DNA of 64,000 nt from positions 2,232,001-2,296,000 of the forward strand of contig OW818685.1 of the NCBI GenBank assembly GCA_942493245.1, in the 5' to 3' direction. Under the pieces are notes generated by a model that searched no databases, was not told the DNA's origin, and was given only the letters and a program-made list of their open reading frames with translations. Below are positions 24,496-31,800 of the stretch, in pieces (within the stretch, counting starts at the first letter, position 1; the number at the start of each line of letters is the position of its first letter). The stretch comes from DAOPYU01 sp942493245 (GTDB lineage Bacteria; Sumerlaeota; Sumerlaeia; UBA8349). A program made the position numbers and the translations under genes.

Positions 24496-25746
24496 ATGCA
24501 CGCGATCATCATGCCCAAACTGGGTCTCGATATGGAATCTGGAGTCATCGAGAAATGGCACGTCCAGGAAGGCGACGAGGTTCAGGTTGGCGATGTCCTG
24601 TTCGAGGTGGGGACCGACAAGGCTACCCTGGAAGTCGAATCTGAGGTGGCGGGTGTGGTGCGCAAACTCCTTTTCGGCGAAGGCGAGGAAATAGCCGTTT
24701 CCCGTGCGGTGGCCTATGTGGGCGGGGCGGATGAGGCGTTGCCGGACGCGGAATCATCCGATGTTTCTGTGGATACATTGGATCTGAAAAATGCGGGGGG
24801 CGCCGCTGAAAAAGCGCAGGATGTTTCTTATCGAGAAACGGAAACGCAGCCTGGTACCCCTGTGACGTCGGTGGGAAGGATTGCCGTCTCGCCCCTGGCG
24901 CGGCGGCTGGCGCGGGAGGCCGGGCTGGCGTTGGCGGGTGTTTCCGGAACCGGTCCGGGCGGACGCATTGTCAAGCGCGACATCGAGGCGGTAAAGGGTG
25001 TGGGGCCGCAAGGGATTGAAAAAGGGACAACCGGCCCGAAAATCGCCTACTCGCAACCTCTGCGGGGCATGCGCAAGGTGATCGCCGAACGCATGAGTCG
25101 CTCGAAGCGCGAGATTCCCCACATGCAGTTGCAGGTGACCGCCGATGTGACCGACCTGATGGAATGGCGTTCAAAACAGAAGGCGAAATCTCCTCAAGAG
25201 CCTCTGGCGAAGGTCTCGGTTACGGACTTCCTGATTGCGGCCTGTGCGGTGGCGTTGGTCGAGTATCCTCTGGTCAACGCCTCGCTGGAAGGCGAAACGC
25301 TGATCGTCTTCGAGGACGTCAATATCGGAGTGGCCGTGGCCCTCGAAGAGGGATTGGTGGTCCCGGTTTTGACGGGTTGCCAGAAACTGAGTCTGACCGG
25401 AATCGCGGAGCGCCGGAGTTGTCTGGTGGAAAAGGCGCGTAAAGGCGCCCTCTTGCCGGATGAAATGCGCAACGGCACGTTCACGTTCACGAATCTCGGA
25501 TCGCTGGGGATGCGTTCTGGGTCGGCGATCATCAATCCCCCCCAGGCGGCGATTCTCGCGGCGGGGGCGGTCTGTCTGGTCCCGGCGGTGGTCAACGGCG
25601 AAATCGCGATCCGGTCCCAGATGGAACTGTGCGTTTCATGCGACCATCGCATCATCGACGGCGCGCTGGGCGCCCGCTTCCTGAGCCGGGTGGCCGGTTT
25701 GCTGGGAGAACCGGGTTTTCTGACCGGGGATCTGGCTGGGAAATAG
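24496..25746 (+). CDS. Dihydrolipoamide acyltransferase (E2) component
   Basis: Core acyltransferase of the complex, 416 residues. An N-terminal lipoyl domain (MPKLGLDMESGVIEKW; lipoyl Lys in GTDKATLEVES) is followed by an Ala/Glu/Thr linker. A peripheral-subunit-binding domain comes next (VSPLARRLAREAGLALAGVSGTGPGGRIVKRDI), then the catalytic domain with SCDHRIIDGALGARFL, which keeps the HxxxDG active site. GAGGAGAAG precedes the ATG. The downstream region holds no E3 (dihydrolipoamide dehydrogenase), so the complex must borrow an E3 encoded elsewhere. Confidence 0.95.
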   Translation: MHAIIMPKLGLDMESGVIEKWHVQEGDEVQVGDVLFEVGTDKATLEVESEVAGVVRKLLFGEGEEIAVSRAVAYVGGADEALPDAESSDVSVDTLDLKNAGGAAEKAQDVSYRETETQPGTPVTSVGRIAVSPLARRLAREAGLALAGVSGTGPGGRIVKRDIEAVKGVGPQGIEKGTTGPKIAYSQPLRGMRKVIAERMSRSKREIPHMQLQVTADVTDLMEWRSKQKAKSPQEPLAKVSVTDFLIAACAVALVEYPLVNASLEGETLIVFEDVNIGVAVALEEGLVVPVLTGCQKLSLTGIAERRSCLVEKARKGALLPDEMRNGTFTFTNLGSLGMRSGSAIINPPQAAILAAGAVCLVPAVVNGEIAIRSQMELCVSCDHRIIDGALGARFLSRVAGLLGEPGFLTGDLAGK

Positions 25747-26132
25747 CAGCAGCGATGGGAAAGTCAATTTTCGCTCAGTTTTTCTGCAGACGAGTTACTC
25801 CGTCACTCTGCAAGAGAAACCTTGAAAGGCTGACACATGCCAGTTCAGGGCAGAGCCGGATTGTGGTTTGTGAGAGAAGAAAACAATTTGTCTTGCGCGG
25901 TGCAGGGAGGGGAGAGTAGAACATGGATCAGAATGAATGATATGGTATATCATTCAGAGAATAGTTGCGATGTTGACGACTGTGTTTCCAGGCGAGAGGG
26001 TGGAAGTGTGCTTTGAAAGATGAAACCGAATTTGAGGCGATCCGGGAGGCACGAGGACTGACGAGACTGCCGTGAAGATGAAGTGGGCTGGAAAGACGAT
26101 CTTTTAGTGGGGAATTGCGGGAGGTCTTGATC
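25747..26132. other. Intergenic region with an operator-like inverted repeat
   Basis: A spacer of 386 bases after the dehydrogenase operon. GAATGATAT (25935-25943) and ATATCATTC (25947-25955) form a perfect 9-base inverted repeat with a 3-base centre, an arrangement typical of a dimeric repressor site. No coding frame or terminator is convincing. Confidence 0.45.
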
Positions 26133-26951
26133 ATGGGCATGAATGCTGCCCCTATTTGGGTTCTATTTTTCGGAATAATTCTTGTCGTGATGGTTTCCAT
26201 TGAGCTGGGATACCAGGTTGGGGGCTTGATTTACAAGCGGACAAAGGATGAAAAAGAATCGGCGGTTTCCGCCATTGAGGGGGCTGTTCTCGGCCTTTTT
26301 GCATTCATCCTGGCGTTCACTTTTGGGATTGTCGCCGAACGTTATGACACTCGAAAAGGGCTTGTGCGCGAGGAGGCGAATACGATCCGGACCGCCTGTC
26401 TGCGCAGTGATTTCCTGCCAGAACCCGACCGCGCGGAGGCTAAGCGGCTTCTTCTGGAATACGTGGACGCCCGCCTGGAGGCGACCCATTCTATCAAACC
26501 AAGCGATCTGACCCCGGATGTGATAAAGAAACTTCAGGCCGACTCCGACCGGATCCAGGGCCGCCTGTGGGACATTGCGGTTGCGAATGCGCGCAAGGAC
26601 ATGAATTCAGACGTGGCGGCTCTTTACATTGAATCGCTCAATCAGATGATTGAGGTCCATGCATCGAGGGTGGCAATTGGATTGCAGCAGCGGATTCCCG
26701 GCGGTGTTTGGTTTGTTCTCTGGAGTCTCACGTTTCTCGGAATGGCCGGAGTGGGGTATCAGACCGCCATTTCCGGATCGAAGCGATCGTGGGCGCGTCC
26801 TATCCTCGCGATCGCTTTCAGTCTGGTGATCACGCTCATCGCGGCGCTTGACAATCCACGGAACGACTATGTCAGAGTGTCGCAGCAGCCCCTGGTGGAC
26901 CTGCGTGATTTCATGACCCCCGCTTCCGACGGGGCGAAGCCACCCCTGTGA
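26133..26951 (+). CDS. DUF4239-type (bestrophin-like) membrane protein
   Basis: Inner-membrane protein of 272 residues. Two N-terminal helices (IWVLFFGIILVVMVSIELGYQVG and SAIEGAVLGLFAFILAFTFGIVAERYDTRK) flank a short cytoplasmic loop. A helical, charged central domain of about 100 residues (VREEANTIRTACLRSDFL, RAEAKRLLLEYVDARLEA) follows, with two C-terminal helices (VWFVLWSLTFLGMAGVGYQT and PILAIAFSLVITLIAALDNP). This layout and the VREEANTIRT motif fit DUF4239, related to bestrophin-like channels; function unknown. The start at 26133 has GAGG 8 bases upstream, better than the TTG at 26115. Confidence 0.75.
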   Translation: MGMNAAPIWVLFFGIILVVMVSIELGYQVGGLIYKRTKDEKESAVSAIEGAVLGLFAFILAFTFGIVAERYDTRKGLVREEANTIRTACLRSDFLPEPDRAEAKRLLLEYVDARLEATHSIKPSDLTPDVIKKLQADSDRIQGRLWDIAVANARKDMNSDVAALYIESLNQMIEVHASRVAIGLQQRIPGGVWFVLWSLTFLGMAGVGYQTAISGSKRSWARPILAIAFSLVITLIAALDNPRNDYVRVSQQPLVDLRDFMTPASDGAKPPL

Positions 26952-27589
26952 TTTCAGGGAAAGTTCGCCTCCTAAAATTGTGTAAAACCTCTCCGTTCTT
27001 GATCCGTTTCCACTTGGAAACGACGGCATCACCAGACAGTCCACATGCGGTTATTGTCTCCAGAGAGGAGGATACCGTTTCCGTCAGGATTTTCCCTCCT
27101 ACCCTCCCGCGCTCAAGGGCGTGAACGGTAGGGTTTCGAACGTGGGTGATGATCGGGTTTCCCTTTGCCGTGATCGTTCTTTTCTTTACTTTTTCACTGG
27201 CTTTGCCCGGGTTGTTGCTGGTAGGTTATACGCATGGCCAGTGTCATAACGCGCCGTTGGTTCCAAGCAAAGAGATCTGTTTTCGCCATCGCCTATTGTC
27301 TTATACAACTTATTGTCCCAGGGGATTCGCGTGGCGGCAATGGACGGTGTGTCGTACCAGTGGAATATCACGGACGGGAGATCTGTTTGAAATCCTTGCT
27401 GTCAATGAACGCTGCGCTGAAGCCTTACAACGGGAGACGCAGTCGTAAACGGTTTGCCCAGATTTGGGCAAATTATCCGAGCGAGGAGAGTCGGGGCTGA
27501 ACACGGGGGAATAATGGCAAACAGCAGTGGATACTGACACAAGAAAAAGACAGTTTCAAACATCCTAAGAATAAATGGAGGCGATTCAA
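26952..27589. other. Long intergenic region with a perfect hairpin; no confident gene
   Basis: A 638-base spacer. TTTGCCCA (27453-27460) and TGGGCAAA (27465-27472) form a perfect 8-base hairpin around a 4-base loop. Two overlapping open frames (27146-27448 and 27234-27500) begin with hydrophobic or basic stretches but match nothing I recognise; they could be decayed remains of a small exported protein. I leave them uncalled. Confidence 0.35.
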
Positions 27590-28306
27590 ATGGGTATGAC
27601 AGGCATGAAGAGAATGTGGGGAATAGCCGGAGCGATTGCGCTCCTGATGGTCCTCGCGGGTTGCGCGGCGACACATCAGGCGCGTAGCGTCGAGACTTCC
27701 GGGTTTCTGCGCGATTATTCCAAACTTCAACAAGGGCAGGACAATCAAGCTCTGCTGACTTACACCAATCCCAAGGCTGATTTCCGGAAATACGACAAAA
27801 TCCTGCTCGATCCGATCAAGGTTTATCCCGGTGTGGGAGATTCCGCTTTCCAGGAGATGTCCCCTGAAGACATGAAAACGCTCCTGAATTACTTCGATGC
27901 AACGCTTCGCAGAAGTCTGGGAACCCAGTACAAGTTTGTGAAATCGCCTGGGCCGGGCGTGATGCGTTTTCGTATTGCACTGACCGAGTCGGATGGATCG
28001 AAGGTCGCGCTCGACGTGGTTTCCTCGGTTGTTCCGATCGGGATGGCGGTCAGCGCGCTGAAGAGCGTGGCGTTTGGAGAAGGCTCGGCTGTTGGTTCCG
28101 CCAGTGCCGAACTGGAAGTGCTGGACGCGCAGACCGGGGAACGGCTTGCAGCGGCGGTGGACCGTCGAGTCGGGAATAAGTACACTGGCCAGTTCGATAA
28201 ATTCAGCAAATGGCGCGCCACCCGTGCAGCCTTTGACTACTGGGCGGAACGGATGCGAGAGAGACTGACGGAACTGAGAACCGGGCGGCCCTTGCCAAGC
28301 CGATAA
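27590..28306 (+). CDS. DUF3313-like lipoprotein
   Basis: Predicted outer-membrane or periplasmic lipoprotein of 238 residues. The N-terminal signal ends in the lipobox LAGC. The mature part shows DUF3313 traits: SGFLRDYSKLQQGQDNQALLTYTNP near the start, KYDKILLDPIKVYP, DYFDATL-type segment NYFDATLRRSLGTQYKFV, and a C-terminal segment with KYTGQFDKFSKWRATRAAFDYWAERM. The start at 27590 has GGAGG 8 bases upstream. DUF3313 proteins have no defined role. Gene order places it at the head of an envelope-associated island. Confidence 0.82.
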   Translation: MGMTGMKRMWGIAGAIALLMVLAGCAATHQARSVETSGFLRDYSKLQQGQDNQALLTYTNPKADFRKYDKILLDPIKVYPGVGDSAFQEMSPEDMKTLLNYFDATLRRSLGTQYKFVKSPGPGVMRFRIALTESDGSKVALDVVSSVVPIGMAVSALKSVAFGEGSAVGSASAELEVLDAQTGERLAAAVDRRVGNKYTGQFDKFSKWRATRAAFDYWAERMRERLTELRTGRPLPSR

Positions 28307-28484
28307 GACAACCTCGACAGAATGCAGGAAAAGAAGTGGGATCAGAGGAACAGTGGACCAGAGTTATTTTCAGCCGAGAATCCGGCGGTGGGTTTTGAAG
28401 CGAGTCTGTGTGACGTATGCCATCTCCATCTGATGGGGATCATTTGTAATCGGTATCCATGCGTGAAAGGGGAGGTATCTGGTC

Positions 28485-31304
28485 ATGTTTAAACGTCCTG
28501 TTATCGCATTAAAGGTGTTTTTGGCCGTGCTGGTACTGGGAATAGCCCTTGCCGGAACTGTATATTCTCAGGCCCCGGCCGCTGCGCCGCAGCCAGTGGC
28601 AGGGCAACAGATTGCCCCGGCGGTGGCGCCGCAGCCAGCGGTTGGGCAACAGACAGCCCCGGCGCCTGCGCCGCAACCTGCGGCTGGACAGACGAGTGCG
28701 ACTGAGGAGGTTCAAGATCCCGGATGGCCGCGCATTCTGGAAAAAGAGGGGATAAAAGTTATTCTCTACCAACCCCAGGTGGATTCCTGGGAAGAATACC
28801 GAAAAATTGAATTCCGAGCGGCCCTTGCCGTGACTCCCAAAGAGCAGGAGAAGACCGCCTATGGAGTGATCGAGGTTAAGGCCGACACCAAAGTGGATCC
28901 CACTTCCCGCATGGTACTGGCGGAAAACATCCAGCGCGAGATTCGTTTCCCCGAACTGGCAGAGGCTGAGGCCGCCCAGTTGCTCGCGATTGTGAATGAT
29001 GCGTTCCCTCCGCGCCAATCCGTCGAGATTTCGCTCGACCGGATTCTGCCCTACATGGACCCGGAACAAGCCGCCGAGCGTGAAGTGGTGAAGGTCAACT
29101 TGGACCCGCCGGTGATTTTCTTCAGCGACAAGCCGGCTGTTCTGGTGCTCTATCGCGGAGCGCCGGCGTTCAAGCCGATTCCCAATACGCAGATCATGTT
29201 TGCCGTAAACGCCAACTGGGACATCCTGATGGACACCGCGGATTCCAAATACTATCTGCTGAATCAGGAATCCTGGCTCGTCTCGGCCGACCCGCTCAAG
29301 GGGCCCTGGCAGCCCGCGGCAACCTTGCCTGCCGGGTTCTCCACACTGCCCGACACCGATGAATGGAAAGACATCAAAGCCAAAATTCCGGGCAAGCCTG
29401 CGGCAACTGTCCCTGCTGTCTTTGCCAGCGATAAACCGTCCGAGATCATTGTCAGCAATGGAGCTCCGCAATATGCGCCGATCACCGGGACCAAGCTGAT
29501 GTATGTTTCGAACACGGAAAGTCCGCTTTTTCTCTGCAACACCGACGGCAACCACTATTATATGGTGACCGGACGCTGGTTCCGCGCCAAGACGCTGCAA
29601 GGCCCCTGGGAAGCGGCGACCCAAAGTCTGCCCGAAGATTTCCTCAACATCCCCGAAGACTGTCCCCGCGCCTATGTGCTGGCCTCGGTACCCCAGTCGG
29701 AGGCTGCAGATGACGCCGTGCTGCTGGCTTCGGTACCGCACATGGCAACGGTCAACCGAAATGAAGCCAAACTCAATGTGGCCTATGACGGGGATGCCAA
29801 GTTCGCCACAATCAAGGGAACAACCGTCAAAACAGCAGTCAACACCCCCGAGGATGTTTTCCTGGTTTCCGGTAAGTATTACTGTTGCAAGGATGGCGTG
29901 TGGTTTACTGCCGCCGCTGCCACCGGTCCCTGGGTCGTCAGCACCGAGGTGCCCAAGGAAATCTATACGATTCCTCCGGAAAGTCCCAAGTACAACGTGA
30001 CCTATGTCACCGTTTACGACTCGACGCCTGAGACAGTCAATGTCGGCTATACGTCGGGCTATACGGGCCAGTATGTGGCGCCCGGCGGTCTTCTGGTTTA
30101 CGGCGCCGCCATGGCGATGAACTACTACATGGCCCATGAAATGTATGAAGATTGGGATGACGATTGGGACGATCACTGGGACGACTGGGACGATTATCAC
30201 TATGGCAACTCCTATTATCCCTATGGATCGGGAGCGGTTTATGACCCCTATTATGGGGGCTATAATGTGAATTACAACAACGGGGCGGCCGGCGCTTATG
30301 GCCCTTACGGCGGAGCGGTCAGGGGAGCGGCCTACAATCCGGCGACCGGCGTTTATTCGCGCGGCGCTTATGCGTCCGGGCCGGGTGGTGGCAGCGCGTA
30401 TGCGCGGACGGCCTACAATCCGTCAACGGGTACGGCCGCTGCTCGGGCGGGCGGTTCCGGTGTTTACGGCTCGTGGGGACGCACGGCGGTCACGAATGGT
30501 GACGATTGGGCCCGGGGGGGGCATCGTACTACGGCTGGAGGAACAACCGGGTGGGCGCAGACTTCAGGTGGCGGCGCGATTGCCGGCAGTACGCGGGGCG
30601 AAAACAAGTTTGTCGGCAAGACCGAGGATGGCGATGTCTATGCCGGGCGCGACGGGAATATCTACAAGCGTGAGGATGGGGAGTGGCAGAAGCGCGAGGA
30701 CGGGAGTTGGAATACGGTTGAAGGCCCCGCTGGTGGCGCAGAGCGACCTGGTGCAGGCGCCGCTGGCAACCGGCCCAGCACCCTTCCTGCGGATTCGAAG
30801 GCTCAAACCCGTCCCGGGACAGGGGCGGCGTCCCGTCCGGGAGACTCCAAGGCTCAGACTCGTCCCGGGACAGGGGCTGCATCGCGTCCGGGAGATTCCA
30901 AGGCACAAACCCGTCCCGGAACAGGGGCTGCGTCCCGTCCGGGAGATTCGAAAGCTCAAACCCGTCCCTCAGCGGGGGCATCCCGACCGAGTGCCGGTAC
31001 AACATCGAACGCGAGCGCGGATCTGAACAAAAATTATCAGGCGCGTCAAAAGGGGAATGCTCGCGCTAGCGAATACCAGAAAGCGCGTACTTCTCCCAAA
31101 CCCTCGCAAACCTACAAACCGTCGCCAAGCCGGTCCTCAAGCAGTCGTCAGAGTGCCAGTCGGTCCAGTTCCAGTGCCAGTCGTTCACGGCCCAGTTCCA
31201 GCGGCGCCAGCCGCAGCAGTGGCGCCAGTCGGAGCAGTGGCGCCAGTCGGAGTAGTGGTGCCAGTCGGAGCGGTGGAGGTGGAGGTGGAGGTGGACGGCG
31301 GTAA
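28485..31304 (+). CDS. Large secreted repeat protein, triple GPW-ended repeat plus low-complexity tail
   Basis: Exported protein of 939 residues. A signal peptide covers residues 1-30. Then come three Ala/Pro/Gln repeats (APQPxxGQQ). Three tandem repeats of about 95 residues begin near 212 (FFSDKPAVLVL), 313 (FASDKPSEIIV) and 427 (NEAKLNVAYDG); each contains a YY...W segment and ends in GPW plus a Leu/Pro stretch. A Trp/Asp-rich patch follows (DWDDDWDDHWDDWDDY), then a Tyr/Gly-rich region, a small module (DGNIYKREDGEWQKREDGSW), and four 17-residue repeats (DSKAQTRPGTGAASRPG). The end is a Ser/Arg/Gly-rich tail. GGGGAGG precedes the start. Similar sequences are sometimes labelled carbohydrate-binding family V/XII; I cannot confirm such a function. 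Confidence 0.75.
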   Translation: MFKRPVIALKVFLAVLVLGIALAGTVYSQAPAAAPQPVAGQQIAPAVAPQPAVGQQTAPAPAPQPAAGQTSATEEVQDPGWPRILEKEGIKVILYQPQVDSWEEYRKIEFRAALAVTPKEQEKTAYGVIEVKADTKVDPTSRMVLAENIQREIRFPELAEAEAAQLLAIVNDAFPPRQSVEISLDRILPYMDPEQAAEREVVKVNLDPPVIFFSDKPAVLVLYRGAPAFKPIPNTQIMFAVNANWDILMDTADSKYYLLNQESWLVSADPLKGPWQPAATLPAGFSTLPDTDEWKDIKAKIPGKPAATVPAVFASDKPSEIIVSNGAPQYAPITGTKLMYVSNTESPLFLCNTDGNHYYMVTGRWFRAKTLQGPWEAATQSLPEDFLNIPEDCPRAYVLASVPQSEAADDAVLLASVPHMATVNRNEAKLNVAYDGDAKFATIKGTTVKTAVNTPEDVFLVSGKYYCCKDGVWFTAAAATGPWVVSTEVPKEIYTIPPESPKYNVTYVTVYDSTPETVNVGYTSGYTGQYVAPGGLLVYGAAMAMNYYMAHEMYEDWDDDWDDHWDDWDDYHYGNSYYPYGSGAVYDPYYGGYNVNYNNGAAGAYGPYGGAVRGAAYNPATGVYSRGAYASGPGGGSAYARTAYNPSTGTAAARAGGSGVYGSWGRTAVTNGDDWARGGHRTTAGGTTGWAQTSGGGAIAGSTRGENKFVGKTEDGDVYAGRDGNIYKREDGEWQKREDGSWNTVEGPAGGAERPGAGAAGNRPSTLPADSKAQTRPGTGAASRPGDSKAQTRPGTGAASRPGDSKAQTRPGTGAASRPGDSKAQTRPSAGASRPSAGTTSNASADLNKNYQARQKGNARASEYQKARTSPKPSQTYKPSPSRSSSSRQSASRSSSSASRSRPSSSGASRSSGASRSSGASRSSGASRSGGGGGGGGRR
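30792..30977 (+). repeat. 51-base tandem repeats inside the large secreted protein gene
   Basis: Three full units and a partial fourth begin at 30792, 30843, 30894 and 30945, exactly 51 bases apart, each encoding DSKAQTRPGTGAASRPG or a truncated form. Synonymous differences (for example gattcg, gactcc, gattcc) show the copies have been diverging at silent sites while the protein is kept. Shorter 18-base units encoding SSGASR follow near 31200-31270. Confidence 0.85.
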
Positions 31305-31364
31305 CTGAGGGTATAGTCCGACTCGGCTATGATCGTTTAGATAAGCCGATCTGTCATTGGGTGA

Positions 31365-31406
31365 AACGCCCAGGGCTTTGTCTCAAATGAGAGAGCCCTG
31401 GGCGTT
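31365..31406 (+). terminator. Strong 13-base-pair hairpin after the secreted repeat gene
   Basis: AACGCCCAGGGCT (31365-31377) pairs perfectly with AGCCCTGGGCGTT (31394-31406), and an inner TCTC/GAGA pair closes the loop further. It lies 61 bases past the stop codon. The missing T-run makes factor-independent termination uncertain; the stem could instead protect the 3' end of the transcript. Confidence 0.6.
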
Positions 31407-31453
31407 GAGTAATACAGGCCGGAAGTGAACTCAAACCGACAGGAGTATCGGGG

Positions 31454-31597
31454 ATGGTGCGGGCTTGGATGTGTCTCGGCTTTCTATACGTCACCTTCCT
31501 CTTGTCTATTGATAGTGGTCTGTTTTCGGATCTGGACAAGAACATTGTCTGGTTGGCTGCCGCATCTGTTTCGATTTCACGATTCCCAGGGTATTAA
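31454..31597 (+). CDS. Possible small exported or membrane peptide (47 residues)
   Basis: A short frame reading MVRAWMCLGFLYVTFLLSID at its start, hydrophobic for about 17 residues, then a polar middle and a second moderately hydrophobic stretch. AGGAG lies 8 bases upstream of the ATG. It matches no family I know. It lies in the 496-base gap between two genes of the envelope island, otherwise containing only the hairpin at 31365-31406. Alternative: chance frame. Confidence 0.25.
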   Translation: MVRAWMCLGFLYVTFLLSIDSGLFSDLDKNIVWLAAASVSISRFPGY

Positions 31598-31800
31598 ACG
31601 ACGTCTTTTCCCAATATTCTGGACAGAGAGGGATTTTAAATGCATCTTAAAGGCGAGGCGCCGAGGACGGATGAATCCGGTCATTCCTGATGTATGAGCC
31701 AACATATGCTTTCTGTAGGCAGTGGGAAAAGCCGTCGGAGGAAATTGCCGCGTGATCTGGTCCCTAACCAGCCGCAGACAAAACGAGTGAGGGTGTCGCC

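Noticed and set aside
27146..27448. Possible 100-residue protein with a hydrophobic start
   Set aside because: A leader-like start but no recognisable body, and an overlapping frame of equal quality; not supported as a gene.
28509..30200. Open frame of 563 codons on the minus strand
   Set aside because: Antisense to the large secreted repeat protein, which has a signal peptide, a good ribosome-binding site and clear internal repeats.
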